Shown one piece after another: positions 32,320-41,574 of a stretch of DNA of 64,000 nucleotides (position 1 is its first letter; each line of letters starts with the position of its first letter). The DNA is from Frankia nepalensis (GTDB taxonomy: Bacteria; Actinomycetota; Actinomycetes; Frankiales; Frankiaceae). A model generated the notes under the pieces. That model saw only the letters and a program-made list of their open reading frames with translations. It was not told where the DNA came from and did not search any database. A program made the position numbers and the translations under genes. Where the stretch lies: the NCBI RefSeq assembly GCF_016786325.1, contig NZ_JADWYU010000093.1, positions 1 through 64,000 of the forward strand, read 5' to 3'.

Positions 32320-33645
32320 GTGACGGGCCAGATAGCGCTGACGGCGCTGACGATCGTGGCGGGCGTCGCGCTCGCCGGCTGGGTGTGGCTGGTCGCCTGC
32401 TGGGGCGGCTACTGGCGGACCGACCAGCGGCTGCCGGCGCGCCGCGCGCCGGCCGGGTGGCCGGCGGTCGCGGTCGTCGTCCCCGCCAGGGACGAGGCCG
32501 ACGTGCTGCCGCTGACCCTGCCGTCCCTGCTCACCCAGGACTATCCCGGCCCGGTGACGCTGGTGCTCGTCGACGACGGCAGCACCGACGGCACCGCCGA
32601 GGTCGCCCGTGACCTGGCCGCCCAGGAACTCGCCCGCCGGGCCGCCGCCCGGGACGCCGGTGACTCCGCCGCGCTCGGCGGCGTCGGGCTCACCGTGCTG
32701 TCGTCCACCTCGCCACCGCCCGGCTGGACCGGGAAGCTCTGGGCGCTGCAGCATGGCGTGGAGTTCGCCGGCGAGGCCGAGTTCGTGCTGCTCACCGACG
32801 CCGACATCGCCCACCGGCCCGGCTCGCTGCGGGCGCTCGTCGAGTCGGCGACGACGCACCGGCTCGACATGGTCTCCCAGGTGGCGCGGCTGAACATCTC
32901 CACCCGCTGGGAGCGGCTCATCGTCCCGGCGTTCGGGTACTTCTTCGCGATGCTGTACCCGTTCCGCTGGTCCAACCGGCCGCGGTCGGCGGTCGCGGCG
33001 GCCGCAGGCGGCTGCTCCATGGTCCGCCGGCGGGTGCTGCTCGAGGCCGGCGGGCTCGCCGCCGTGCGCGGCGCCGTGATCGACGACGTGGCGATCGCCC
33101 GGCTGGTCAAGAAGGCCGGCGGGCAGACCTGGCTGGGGCTGGCCGACCGGGTGGACAGCGTGCGGCCTTACCCGAGGCTCGCCGACCTGTGGAACATGGT
33201 CGCCCGCGGCGCCTACACCCAGCCGCGGCACTCCAGGCCGCTGCTCGCCGCGGCCGCCGCCGGTTTGGTGCTGCTGTTCGCCGTCCCGGTGGCGGCCACG
33301 GTGACCGGGCTCGCGGCCGGCGCGCCGCTGCTCGCCGTGCTCGGCGGGGCCGGCTGGCTGTTGCTCACGGCCAGCTACGTCCCGATGATCCGTTACTACC
33401 GCCAGCCGCTGCCGGCCGCGCTGCTGCTGCCGATCACGGCGATGTTCTACCTGGGGATGATCGTCGACTCGGCCCGCCGCCACTTCGCCGGCCGAGGCGC
33501 CACCGGGAAGGGCCGTACCTACCGCACGCTGATCACCAGCGGTGCCACCGACGCCGAGGGCGCCGGCGCCGCCGTGGCCGGGCCGCGGAGCCCGGCCGAC
33601 GACGACCCGCTAGCGCGGCCGTCCGGGACGGGCACCCGCGGGTAG
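32320..33645 (+). CDS. hpnB: Hopene-associated glycosyltransferase HpnB-like
   Basis: The 441-residue, family 2 glycosyltransferase has an N-terminal membrane helix (ALTIVAGVALAGWVWLVACW), WPAVAVVVPARDEADVLPLT with the donor strand VLVDDGSTDG, LLTDADIAH as the DxD site, and RGAVIDDVAIARLVKKAG as the catalytic base region. The segment YPFRWSNRPRSAVAAAAGGC and two to three C-terminal helices match hopanoid-locus HpnB proteins. It would modify a lipid, possibly a hopanoid, at the inner membrane face. No other hopanoid gene is in the window. GTG 32320 has GGCAGG nine bases upstream and is preferred to ATG 32269. Confidence 0.85.
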   Translation: MTGQIALTALTIVAGVALAGWVWLVACWGGYWRTDQRLPARRAPAGWPAVAVVVPARDEADVLPLTLPSLLTQDYPGPVTLVLVDDGSTDGTAEVARDLAAQELARRAAARDAGDSAALGGVGLTVLSSTSPPPGWTGKLWALQHGVEFAGEAEFVLLTDADIAHRPGSLRALVESATTHRLDMVSQVARLNISTRWERLIVPAFGYFFAMLYPFRWSNRPRSAVAAAAGGCSMVRRRVLLEAGGLAAVRGAVIDDVAIARLVKKAGGQTWLGLADRVDSVRPYPRLADLWNMVARGAYTQPRHSRPLLAAAAAGLVLLFAVPVAATVTGLAAGAPLLAVLGGAGWLLLTASYVPMIRYYRQPLPAALLLPITAMFYLGMIVDSARRHFAGRGATGKGRTYRTLITSGATDAEGAGAAVAGPRSPADDDPLARPSGTGTRG

Positions 33646-33820
33646 GGGTCGTCAGCCGGACCGACCGGGGACCCCCGAAAACACCTTCAAATGCCCGCGC
33701 GAGGGTAGCCGGGCCAGTAGGCCCGGCATGCAGAAAGTCCGGCACGCAGGACGCCCGGCATTGCGGGCGGCCCGGCGTCCGGGCGCGCGGCGCCGGGCAG
33801 GACGCGGGCCCGCGGCCCGG

Positions 33821-34741
33821 TCAGGCGCCGCGCGCCAGGGTGCGCAGCAGGGCGCCCGTGCGCTCCTCCTCGGCGCTGCCAGCCTTGGCGAACGGGACGG
33901 CCACGAAGTCGGTGGCGCCGGCGACCCCGAGGGCGGCGATCCTGGCCGCGCACGCGTGCTCGTCGCCGATGATCGCCACGTCGGCCGGGCCGGCGGCGCC
34001 CTCCCGGTCGAGCATCGCCCGGTACGACGGCAGATGGCCGTAGACCGCGAAGGTCTGGCTCGCCAGGGCGTGCGCGGCGGCGGCGTCGCTGGTGACGCAG
34101 AGCGGAAGCGCGGCGACCACCCGGGGCTCCGGCTTGCCGGCCGCCTCGGCCGCCGCCCGGATCGTCGGCGCGATGTGGTCGCGGATGGTCGCCGTTCCGG
34201 TCATCCACAGCACGGTGCCGTCGGCCCGCTGGCCCGCGAGCTTCAGCATCGTCGGCCCGAGCGCCGCGACCAGCACCGGGACCCGCCCCAGCCGGGGGGT
34301 CGTGAGGCCGGCCGCCGCCCGCAGCGTCTCGCCCTTGACGTCCACCGGCTGACCGTCGAGCAGCGGCAGCAGCGCCGAGAGGTACTCCGCCATGTGCCGC
34401 GCCGGGCGCTCGAAGCTGTAACCCAGCATGTCCTCGATCACCAGCCGGTGCGACAGCCCGATGCCGAGCGTGAGCCGGCCACCGGTGGCGAGCGCCGCCG
34501 TCAGTGTCTGCTGCGCCAGCACCACCGGATGGCGGGGGTAGGTGGGCACCACCGCGGTGCCGACCTCGATCCCGGGCACCTGGCCGCCGACGACGGCCAG
34601 CGTGGTCAGCGCGTCCAGGCCGAAGATGTTGGTCATCCACGCGGACGCGAGCCCGTCGTCGGCGGCACGGGCGAGCGCGTCGCGCACCCGCGCGAGCGCG
34701 TCCTGGCCGCCGGGATCCGGCAGCACCGTCCCAATACGCAT
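33821..34741 (-). CDS. F420-dependent LLM-class oxidoreductase
   Basis: The 306-residue TIM barrel has the luciferase-like pattern MRIGTVLPDPGGQDALARVR, LASAWMTNIFGLDAL, VGTAVVPTYPRHPVVLAQQ and LGIGLSHRLVIEDMLGYSFE. Actinobacterial members of this group use F420 instead of FMN and reduce or oxidise varied substrates, none of which can be inferred here. ATG 34741 has CGGAG six bases before it. It is convergent to hpnB and divergent from hemL. A GACAA-C-TTGTC palindrome at 34769-34779 in the shared upstream region may bind a TetR-like repressor, but none is encoded next to it. Confidence 0.85.
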   Translation of the reverse strand: MRIGTVLPDPGGQDALARVRDALARAADDGLASAWMTNIFGLDALTTLAVVGGQVPGIEVGTAVVPTYPRHPVVLAQQTLTAALATGGRLTLGIGLSHRLVIEDMLGYSFERPARHMAEYLSALLPLLDGQPVDVKGETLRAAAGLTTPRLGRVPVLVAALGPTMLKLAGQRADGTVLWMTGTATIRDHIAPTIRAAAEAAGKPEPRVVAALPLCVTSDAAAAHALASQTFAVYGHLPSYRAMLDREGAAGPADVAIIGDEHACAARIAALGVAGATDFVAVPFAKAGSAEEERTGALLRTLARGA

Positions 34742-34768
34742 GACGACTCCGATCGTTCGGCAGTTTGT

Positions 34769-34779
34769 GACAACTTGTC
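34769..34779. promoter_or_regulatory. 11-bp palindrome between LLM oxidoreductase and hemL
   Basis: GACAA-C-TTGTC is perfectly symmetric and is followed by GTGATGACTGTCACTATCAC with further partial symmetry. It is 28 bases upstream of the LLM start, a normal operator position. Confidence 0.3.
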
Positions 34780-34936
34780 GTGATGACTGTCACTATCACG
34801 GCTCTGGCTGACGGGTCGTCAGGAGCGGGCCCGTGCGCCCAGAGGCGCTTCTGTGAGTTGGCTCACGGCCCTCCTCGGGGTAAAGAGCGCCACTGGGTCG
34901 CGAGTGGAGCCCGACCAACCTGCGAGGATCGGGGGC

Positions 34937-36319
34937 ATGCACCTTCCCGCAGCCGGCACGGTGGGCCCGTCCGCGGCCCCGGCCTCCGAGCACCTTTATG
35001 CCCGCGCCAGGAGGGTCACGCCCGGCGGCGTCAACTCCCCGGTCCGGGCGTTCCGGGCGGTCGGGGGGGTGCCGCGGTTCATGGTGTCCGGGAAGGGCGC
35101 CTACCTGACCGACGCGGACGGGCGCCGCTACGTCGATCTGGTCTGCTCCTGGGGGCCGATGATCCTCGGCCACGCGCACCCGGACGTCGTCGACGCGCTG
35201 CGTGCCGCGGCGGCGAGCGGCACCAGCTTCGGCACGCCCACGCCGGGCGAGGTGGAGCTGGCGGAGGCGCTGGTGAACCGGGTCGGCCCGCTGGAGCAGG
35301 TGCGGCTGGTCAACTCCGGCACCGAGGCGACGATGAGCGCTGTACGCCTGGCCCGCGGCTTCACCGGACGATCGAAGATCGTCAAGTTCGCCGGCTGCTA
35401 CCACGGCCACGTCGACGCGCTGCTCGCGTCGGCCGGCTCGGGGATCGCGACGCTGGGCCTGCCGGACACGCCGGGCGTGACCGGCGCGGCGACCGCCGAC
35501 ACGATCGTCCTGCCGTACAACGACCTCGCCCTCGTCGACGCGGTGTTCTCCGAGCAGGGCGACCAGATCGCCGCGGTCATCACCGAGGCCGTCGCGGCGA
35601 ACATGGGGGTCGTCCCGCCGCTGCCGGGATTCAACGCCGGGCTGCGGCGGCTCTGCGACCAGCACGGGGCGCTGTTCGTCTTCGACGAGGTGATGACCGG
35701 CTTCCGGGTGTCGCGGGCCGGCTGGTGGGAGATCGAGGGCGTCGCGGAGGGCTGGGCGCCAGACCTGTTCACCTTCGGCAAGGTGATGGGCGGCGGCCTG
35801 CCGGCCGCCGCGTTCGGCGGCCGGGCGGAGATCATGTCCCGGCTGGCGCCGGCCGGGCCGGTCTACCAGGCGGGGACGCTGTCCGGGAACCCGCTGGCCG
35901 TGGCCGCCGGCCTCGCCACGCTGAAGGCCTGCACCGAGGAGGTGTACGCCACCGTCGACGCCCGCGCCGCGGACGTCGCGGGCATCGTCTCCACCGCGCT
36001 GACCGAGGCGGGGGTGGCCCATCTGCCGTCGAGCGCGGGCAACCTGTTCAGCTTCTTCTTCACCGAGGCCGCCGCCGTCATCGACTACGCCGGCGCGACC
36101 GCGCAGAACGCGGCCCAGTACGGGGCGTTCTTCCACAGCATGCTCGACGCCGGCATCTACCTGCCGCCGTCCGCCTTCGAGGCCTGGTTCGTCTCCGCGG
36201 CCCACGACGACGAGGCCGTCGAGCGGATCGCCGCGGCCGCCCCCGCCGCGGCCCGCGCCGCCGCCGCGGTCGCCGATCCACCGAGCGCCGCCGGCGCGGG
36301 CGGAGCGCTGACGCCGTGA
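34937..36319 (+). CDS. hemL: Glutamate-1-semialdehyde 2,1-aminomutase
   Basis: The 460-residue PLP enzyme converts glutamate-1-semialdehyde to aminolevulinate after HemA. Family features are [65 protein letters not shown] and [17 protein letters not shown], in which the lysine binds PLP. ATG 34937, preceded by GGATCGGGGG, gives the standard N terminus. The final about 25 residues are Ala-rich. It overlaps the following phosphatase by GTGA, as in mycobacteria (Rv0524-Rv0525). Confidence 0.96.
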   Translation: MHLPAAGTVGPSAAPASEHLYARARRVTPGGVNSPVRAFRAVGGVPRFMVSGKGAYLTDADGRRYVDLVCSWGPMILGHAHPDVVDALRAAAASGTSFGTPTPGEVELAEALVNRVGPLEQVRLVNSGTEATMSAVRLARGFTGRSKIVKFAGCYHGHVDALLASAGSGIATLGLPDTPGVTGAATADTIVLPYNDLALVDAVFSEQGDQIAAVITEAVAANMGVVPPLPGFNAGLRRLCDQHGALFVFDEVMTGFRVSRAGWWEIEGVAEGWAPDLFTFGKVMGGGLPAAAFGGRAEIMSRLAPAGPVYQAGTLSGNPLAVAAGLATLKACTEEVYATVDARAADVAGIVSTALTEAGVAHLPSSAGNLFSFFFTEAAAVIDYAGATAQNAAQYGAFFHSMLDAGIYLPPSAFEAWFVSAAHDDEAVERIAAAAPAAARAAAAVADPPSAAGAGGALTP

Positions 36320-37074
36320 ACGCGAGCGAGGTCCCCGCGCCCGAGCGGGACGTCCAGACGGCGGATGAACGGGACGGGCGGACGGCGGCGGACACCGAGC
36401 CCGGGACGACCACCAGACCGGAGACGGCCACCGAGCCCGGGACGACCACCGTCCACCTGGTGCGCCACGGTGAGGTGTTCAACCCGGAGAAGATCCTCTA
36501 CGGCCGGCTGCCGAACTACCGCCTGTCCGACGCCGGCCAGCGGCAGGCAAAGGTCACCGCGGAGTTCCTCGCCGAGTTCGACGTCGCCGCCGTGGTCGCG
36601 AGCCCGCTGCTGCGCGCCCAGCAGACCGCCGCGCCGATCGCCGCCGCCCACAGGCTGCCGGTGCTCGTCGACCACCGGCTGATCGAGAGCCGCAACTACT
36701 TCGAGGGCCGGACCTTCGAGGCGAGCCCCCGGCTGCTGCGCGACCCGAAGATGTGGGCGGTGCTGCGCAATCCGCTGCGCCCGTCCTGGGGTGAGCCCTA
36801 CACCGAGATCGCCGAGCGGATGCTGCGCGCCGCCGCCGACTGGCGCGACGCGCACCCCGGCCGGCACGTCGTGCTGGTCAGCCACCAGCTGCCGGTCTGG
36901 ACCGCGCGGCGCGCCCTCCAACGCGAGCGGCTCTTCCATCGGCCCGACCGGCGCCAGTGCGCGCTGGCGAGCGTCACCTCGGCCGTCTACAGCGCCGGGG
37001 ACGCCCTCCTGCGCGTCGACTACGCCGAGCCCAACGGCCCCACCGCCAGCGGCGCCGGCTCCGTCGGAGCCTGA
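36316..37074 (+). CDS. Histidine phosphatase family protein
   Basis: The 252-residue product has [20 protein letters not shown], with the phospho-accepting histidine near residue 53, [17 protein letters not shown], and [18 protein letters not shown] with the second histidine. The fold is that of phosphoglycerate-mutase-like phosphatases, while the glycolytic signature is absent, so it is a phosphatase of unknown substrate. The first about 45 residues are a Thr/Glu/Pro-rich repeat of TEPGTTT type. It corresponds to Rv0525, between hemL and the cytochrome c genes; here a regulatory/export module lies between. GTG 36316 overlaps hemL. Confidence 0.87.
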   Translation: MNASEVPAPERDVQTADERDGRTAADTEPGTTTRPETATEPGTTTVHLVRHGEVFNPEKILYGRLPNYRLSDAGQRQAKVTAEFLAEFDVAAVVASPLLRAQQTAAPIAAAHRLPVLVDHRLIESRNYFEGRTFEASPRLLRDPKMWAVLRNPLRPSWGEPYTEIAERMLRAAADWRDAHPGRHVVLVSHQLPVWTARRALQRERLFHRPDRRQCALASVTSAVYSAGDALLRVDYAEPNGPTASGAGSVGA

Positions 37075-37100
37075 CCACCAGGCCTGGGCGCCGGCGTCGC

Positions 37101-37152
37101 CGCATACCTCGTGGTCGCGGAATCCGGGCGGACCACGACCACGAGGTATGCG
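37101..37152. terminator. 17-bp inverted repeat between convergent genes
   Basis: CGCATACCTCGTGGTCG (37101-37117) and CGACCACGAGGTATGCG (37136-37152) are perfect inverted arms around an 18-base loop. It sits between the phosphatase stop (+) and the response regulator stop (-), so a bidirectional terminator is likely although uridine tracts are missing. Confidence 0.6.
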
Positions 37153-37173
37153 CCCATGCCCCGGATGTTCCAG

Positions 37174-37839
37174 CTACTGGGAACGGGGCGTGATGGGCGG
37201 GAGGAGGCCGCGCTCGAGGGCGACGGTGACGGCGCGGGTGCGGTCGTCGACCTGGAGCTTGGCGAAGATCCGCAGCAGGTGGGTCTTGACGGTGGCCTCG
37301 CCGATGAACAGCTCGCGGGCGATCTCGGCGTTGGTCCCGCCGCGGGCGACCGCCGCGAGCACCTCGGTCTCGCGGCGGGTCAGCGCGACCGGCTCGGGCG
37401 CGCGCAGCCGGGAGGCCAGCCGGGCGGCGACGGGCGGCGCGAGCACGGTCTCGCCGCGCGCCGCCGCGCGGATCGCCTCGGCGAGCGCGTCGAGCGGGGC
37501 GTCCTTGAGCAGGTAGCCGGCCGCTCCGGCGGCGACGGCGCGGACGATGTCGGCGTCGCCGTCATAGGTGGTCAGCACCAGCACGGCGACGTCCGGATGG
37601 GCGGCGCTGATCCGCTCGATCGCCGCCACGCCGTCCAGCCGCGGCATCCGCAGGTCCATCAGCACGACGTCGGGGCGCAGCTCGCCGACCTGGGCGACGG
37701 CCTGCTCACCGTCCGCCGCGGTGCCGACGACCCGCAGGTCGGGCTCGCCGGCGAGCATCCCGACCAGGCCGGACCGCACCACCGGGTGGTCGTCGGCCAC
37801 CAGCACGCCGATCGTCGCCCGCTCGTCCACCGCCGCCAC
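37174..37839 (-). CDS. NarL/FixJ-family response regulator
   Basis: The 221-residue protein has a receiver domain (TIGVLVADDHPVVRSGLVGM, phospho-acceptor Asp in DVVLMDLRMPRLDG, lysine in YLLKDAPLDAL) and a C-terminal LuxR-type helix-turn-helix (LTRRETEVLAAVARGGTNAE, ATVKTHLLRIFAKLQVDDRT). It is the partner of the kinase encoded upstream. GTG 37839 is preceded by GGAGGAG at eight bases, whereas longer frames to 37968 run through the direct repeats. Together with kinase, permease and ATPase it forms a minus-strand module of the antibiotic- or stress-responsive exporter type. Confidence 0.92.
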   Translation of the reverse strand: MAAVDERATIGVLVADDHPVVRSGLVGMLAGEPDLRVVGTAADGEQAVAQVGELRPDVVLMDLRMPRLDGVAAIERISAAHPDVAVLVLTTYDGDADIVRAVAAGAAGYLLKDAPLDALAEAIRAAARGETVLAPPVAARLASRLRAPEPVALTRRETEVLAAVARGGTNAEIARELFIGEATVKTHLLRIFAKLQVDDRTRAVTVALERGLLPPITPRSQ

Positions 37840-37910
37840 CGTCCGCGCTCCTCCTCGTGCGCTCGAGCCCTTGGCGTGCTCGAACCGTTCGTGTCGTGGG
37901 CCGTTCGCGC

Positions 37911-38000
37911 CCGCGAGCCCGTCCGCGCACGGGTCCAGCTCCAATCGTCGGCCAATCGATGCCGCCACGATCCGCGAGCCCGTCCGCGCACGGGTCCAGC
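37911..38000. repeat. 29-bp direct repeat between kinase and response regulator genes
   Basis: Positions 37911-37939 and 37972-38000 are identical 29-base copies beginning CCGCGAGCCCGTCCGCGCAC and ending GGGTCCAGC, with a 61-base period. They lie in the 264-base gap that separates the kinase stop from the regulator start. Confidence 0.75.
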
Positions 38001-38103
38001 CGTCGGCCGCCAGTCGCCGCCACGTCGGCTGCCGCCCGTCGCCGTCCGCCTGCCCGATGCCGCCCGCCCGGCGCGCGCCAGTGGCCGGTGCCCGCGGCGC
38101 CGG

Positions 38104-39507
38104 TCACTGGCCGCTGACCACGCGGGCCACGACCTGGGTGCCGGCGCCGGGGGTCGACGTCACCACCAGCTCGCCACCGGCCTCCTCGACGCGGCGGCGC
38201 AGGCCGGTCAGGCCGCTGCCCGTCGCGGCGCCGACGGCGAAGCCGACCCCGTCGTCGACGATGCGCATCGTCACCTCGCCGGGCCGCGTGGTCGCCAGCG
38301 TGAGGCTCACCCGGCGCGGGGAGGCGTGCCGGCGGGCGTTGGTGAGCGCCTCCTGGGCGGCGCGCAGCAGCACCAGCTCCTCGGCCGGGCGCAGCCCCAG
38401 CTGCCCGCCGTCGGCCGGCGGATCGCCGTCCTGCGCCGGGCCGGTGAGGGACAGGTCGACCTCGATGCCCGTCTCGCGGGTGAACCGGGCGGCGAGCTGG
38501 GCGAGCGCGTCGCGCAGGCTGGTGCCGTCCAGCTCCACCGGTGACTGCGCGGCGACCAGTGCCCGCGCCTGCGCGAGGTTCTCGCCGGCGACCTCCTCGA
38601 CCAGCTCGAGGCGTTCGCGCGCCGCCGCCGGGTCCGTCGCGAGCTGGGCCATCGCGGTGCGGGCCAGCATGAGGATGCTGGTGTAGCCCTGCGCGAGGGT
38701 GTCGTGGACGTCGCGGGCCAGCCGCTCGCGTTCCGCCTGCGCGCCGCGCTCCCGCTCCAGCGTCGTGACCTCGGCCTTCGCCCGTTCGAGCTGTTCGATG
38801 AGGCGGGCCTGTACCCGGCTCCGGTCGAACAGGACGTTGATCCAGAGGCCGATGAGGAGGCTGAACGCGACCCCGGTCAGCTGGCCGCCGATCACCTGGA
38901 CGACCGACTCGCGCGCCTGGACCTGGTGCAGGATGAGCCCGCCGAGGCTCGTGGCGAGCACCAGCAGGGTCCAGACGACGCCGGGGAGGCGCCGGCCGAC
39001 GAGGGACCACACCTGCGGGTAGGCGATGAACAGGATGAACAGCGCGTCCGGTACCGCCCTCGCCAGCACCCCGAGGCCCGCGACGAGCACCACCAGGTAC
39101 GCCGTCGCGAGGTAGGACGCGCGGCGCGAGCGCCCGTCGGACTCCATCCCGACGCGTCCGGCGACGGCGTACGCGACCGCGATCGCGCCGATCGCGCCGA
39201 GCGCCACCGGCCGCGCCCAGCTCTCCGACTTCTCGGTGGTCAGCACCGCGAGCGCGGCGAGGGCCATGAGGAGCGCGAAGGCCAGGTGCAGGCCGACGAG
39301 TACCCGATGCCAGATCTGCGCCCCCAGGGGCGCCTCGTCGTAGTCCGACCGGTCGGCCAGCAGGGACGAGGCGGCGATCCGCCGCCAGCGCGCCGTCGCG
39401 GGTTCCGCGCGCCCGGCGGTCACGGCCGTCGTCACTGGTGTCGTCGACGGCTGTGCCGCCGTCGCCGTCGTCCCCGCCGCCACCGGTGCCTGCGAACTCA
39501 CCGCCAC
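38104..39507 (-). CDS. Sensor histidine kinase (HisKA_3 type)
   Basis: The 467-residue protein has about six membrane helices between residues 60 and 230 (for example LVGLHLAFALLMALAALAVL and VWTLLVLATSLGGLIL), a coiled-coil linker, a HisKA_3 dimerisation domain with LARDVHDTLAQGYTSILMLA (phospho-accepting histidine) and a HATPase with MRIVDDGVGFAVGAATGSGL. It fits the NarX/DesK/LiaS type that controls a co-transcribed ABC exporter. The signal is unknown, probably a membrane-active compound. It lies between the permease and the response regulator genes, in the order ATPase, permease, kinase, regulator. Confidence 0.92.
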   Translation of the reverse strand: MAVSSQAPVAAGTTATAAQPSTTPVTTAVTAGRAEPATARWRRIAASSLLADRSDYDEAPLGAQIWHRVLVGLHLAFALLMALAALAVLTTEKSESWARPVALGAIGAIAVAYAVAGRVGMESDGRSRRASYLATAYLVVLVAGLGVLARAVPDALFILFIAYPQVWSLVGRRLPGVVWTLLVLATSLGGLILHQVQARESVVQVIGGQLTGVAFSLLIGLWINVLFDRSRVQARLIEQLERAKAEVTTLERERGAQAERERLARDVHDTLAQGYTSILMLARTAMAQLATDPAAARERLELVEEVAGENLAQARALVAAQSPVELDGTSLRDALAQLAARFTRETGIEVDLSLTGPAQDGDPPADGGQLGLRPAEELVLLRAAQEALTNARRHASPRRVSLTLATTRPGEVTMRIVDDGVGFAVGAATGSGLTGLRRRVEEAGGELVVTSTPGAGTQVVARVVSGQ

Positions 39508-39602
39508 GATCCGTCCTTCGTCCGGGTGGGAAAGCGTGCCTCTCGTGAACTACCGCCGCGGGAAGTGTGCCTCCCGCGGCGGCGTCCTGTCGGTGGTGGT
39601 CG

Positions 39603-40457
39603 TCACGCCGGGCGCCGCCAGCGGAAGCGCCGGGCGCAGACGGCGACACCGACGACCACCCAGGCAGCGAGGATGAGCGCCGTCAGGCCGTGCTCCCAGC
39701 TGCCGGCCACCTCCGCGCTGGCGGCCGCGTCGGGCAGGAACACCGAGCGCATCCCCTGGGTCAGCCACTTCAACGGGAAGACGCTCGCGATTGCCTGCAT
39801 CCAGCCGGGCAGGCTGCTGTAGACGAAGAACACCCCGGAGAAGAACTGCAGGATGAGCGCGATCGGGACGATGACCGTGTCGGCGTTCTTCGCCGACTTC
39901 GGCAGCAGCGACACGGCGAAGCCAAGCGCCGTCCCGGCCAGCGTGCCCAGCAACGTCACCCAGGCGAACGTCAGCCAGTGCGCCGCGTCCACCGGCAAAG
40001 GAACGTCGAAGGCGAAGCGCGCGACCATGACGAGCAGGGCCAGCTGGGCGACGGTCGTGACCAGCACCTGCGCCGCCTTGCCGGCCAGGTAGGAGATCGC
40101 CGGCGTGCCGAGGGCCTGGAGCCGGGCGAGCTCGCCGGCGTCGCGCTCGTTCGCGATCCGGATCCCCAGCTGCTGGAACGTGTTGAGGATGATGCCGGTC
40201 GCCGCGATCCCGGCGGTGAAGTACTGGACGTAGGTGACACCGCCCTCGACCGTGTCGGCCGGGCTGATCGATCCGAAGATCACCAGCATGATGATCGGGT
40301 AGAAGAAAGAGAAGATCATCGCCTGGCGCGCGCGCACGTAGAGCCGCAGCTCGAGCACGGCGCGCGCGCGGGCGATCCGCGCCGCGCTAGGCGGCGCCGG
40401 GACCGACCTCGTGGCTGGTCCGGTGGCGCTCGTGGCTGGTTCGGTGGCGGTGGTCAT
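39603..40457 (-). CDS. ABC-2 type transporter permease (DrrB-like)
   Basis: The 284-residue permease has six membrane segments, starting with RQAMIFSFFYPIIMLVIFGS and including TAGIAATGIILNTFQQLGIR and ALILAAWVVVGVAV at the end, in the pattern of drug or lipid exporters. ATG 40457 overlaps the ATPase stop (ATGA). It is paired with the upstream ATPase to export an unknown substrate. Its position ahead of a two-component pair suggests self-protection or envelope stress. Confidence 0.9.
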   Translation of the reverse strand: MTTATEPATSATGPATRSVPAPPSAARIARARAVLELRLYVRARQAMIFSFFYPIIMLVIFGSISPADTVEGGVTYVQYFTAGIAATGIILNTFQQLGIRIANERDAGELARLQALGTPAISYLAGKAAQVLVTTVAQLALLVMVARFAFDVPLPVDAAHWLTFAWVTLLGTLAGTALGFAVSLLPKSAKNADTVIVPIALILQFFSGVFFVYSSLPGWMQAIASVFPLKWLTQGMRSVFLPDAAASAEVAGSWEHGLTALILAAWVVVGVAVCARRFRWRRPA

Positions 40458-41497
40458 GACCCACTCCTGGTGACGGCGCGCGGCTGGCGCGGCGGCTCGG
40501 GTTCGGAAGACCGGTTGGCTGGGCCGTCGGCTCGCGCGGTGGATCCGGCCGCGCCGCCGGGCGTGGCGTCGCGCGCGTCCCGGCCGGCGGCCGCGTCGTC
40601 GGTGGCGGTGTCGTCGCCGGCAGTGTCGTCGCCGGCGGCGGTTCCGGCGGTCTCGGGGCTCGCGGTGGCCAGCAGCTCGAGGTAGATGTCCTCGAGCGTG
40701 GGGCGGCGGATCTCCAGGTCCTCGATCTCGCCGTCGGGCGTCTCGGCCAGCAACTGGCGCGCGAGGGCCGTCGGGGTCCGCGTGACGACCTCCCGGACCA
40801 GGGCGCCGGCGCGCCAGCGGACGGTCGCGCCGCCGCGCAGCTCGCCGCCGAACTCGGCCGTCGGGGCGACCTGCAGCAGCCGCCCGCCCGCGATCACCCC
40901 GACCCGGTCGGCCAGCTGCGCCGCCTCGTCGAGGTAGTGGGTGGTGAGCAGGATCGTCGTGCCCTCGGCGCGCAGCTGGCCGACCAGCTCCCACAGCTGG
41001 CGGCGGGCCTGCGGGTCGAGGCCGGTGGTCGGCTCGTCGAGGAAGAGCAGCTCCGGGTGGCCCTGCACGCCGAGCGCGACGTCGAGCCGGCGCCGCTGGC
41101 CCCCGGACAGGTTGGCGATGCGGGTGCCCGCCTTCCCGGTGAGCCCGACGGCCTCGATCAGTTCGTCGGTCGGCCGCGGCGCCGCGTGGTAGGCGGCGAA
41201 GTGCCGGACGGCCTCGGCGACGCTGAGGTCGAGCGCCGCGCCGGTCGACTGCGCGACCACGCCGATCCGCGAGCGCCACCGCCGGTTGGCCTTGGCCGGG
41301 TCGTGCCCGAGCACGCGGACCTGGCCGCCGTCCCGGGAGCGGAAGCCCTCCAGGATCTCGATGGTGGTCGTCTTGCCCGCGCCGTTCGGGCCGAGCAGGG
41401 CGAAGCACTCACCGGCCTCGATGGTCAGGTCGAGGTCGTGTACGACGGCCCGTCCGTCGTAGGTCTTGCGCAGTGCCGATATCTCAATCGCTGGCAT
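40454..41497 (-). CDS. ABC transporter ATP-binding protein (DrrA-like)
   Basis: The 347-residue ATPase has Walker A GPNGAGKTTTIEIL, signature LSGGQRRRLDVALGVQGHP, Walker B ELLFLDEPTTGLDPQARR and the H-loop TILLTTHYLDEA. The last about 60 residues are an Ala/Asp/Thr-rich tail (repeated AAGDDTAGDDTA units). It powers the adjacent DrrB-like permease. ATG 41497 has GGAG eleven bases before it. Two tandem palindromic operators lie 36-77 bases upstream, in promoter position for the whole four-gene unit. Confidence 0.93.
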   Translation of the reverse strand: MPAIEISALRKTYDGRAVVHDLDLTIEAGECFALLGPNGAGKTTTIEILEGFRSRDGGQVRVLGHDPAKANRRWRSRIGVVAQSTGAALDLSVAEAVRHFAAYHAAPRPTDELIEAVGLTGKAGTRIANLSGGQRRRLDVALGVQGHPELLFLDEPTTGLDPQARRQLWELVGQLRAEGTTILLTTHYLDEAAQLADRVGVIAGGRLLQVAPTAEFGGELRGGATVRWRAGALVREVVTRTPTALARQLLAETPDGEIEDLEIRRPTLEDIYLELLATASPETAGTAAGDDTAGDDTATDDAAAGRDARDATPGGAAGSTARADGPANRSSEPEPPRQPRAVTRSGS

Positions 41498-41532
41498 GCC
41501 AGCATGATCTCCGCCGCCGGCTGCCGCCCGGA

Positions 41533-41574
41533 ACCACCGCGCGGTGGTACCGGTGGTCCACCGATCGGTGGACC
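41533..41574 (-). promoter_or_regulatory. Tandem palindromic operators of the exporter/two-component unit
   Basis: ACCACCGCGCGGTGGT (41533-41548) and GGTCCACCGATCGGTGGACC (41555-41574) are both perfect palindromes sharing the core CCACCGnnCGGTGG. Their centres are 24 bp apart. A half-site GGGTCCACCC follows near 41581. Two equal cores at this spacing upstream of the ATPase start suggest cooperative binding of a dimeric regulator, perhaps the response regulator of this unit. Confidence 0.6.

Noticed and set aside
34796-36205. Minus-strand 469-codon frame opposite hemL
   Set aside because: Antisense shadow of a well-supported PLP enzyme gene.
36316-37074. Second phosphoglycerate mutase
   Set aside because: It has only the general RHGE and histidine motifs and lacks the dPGM signature seen in the 3879 gene.
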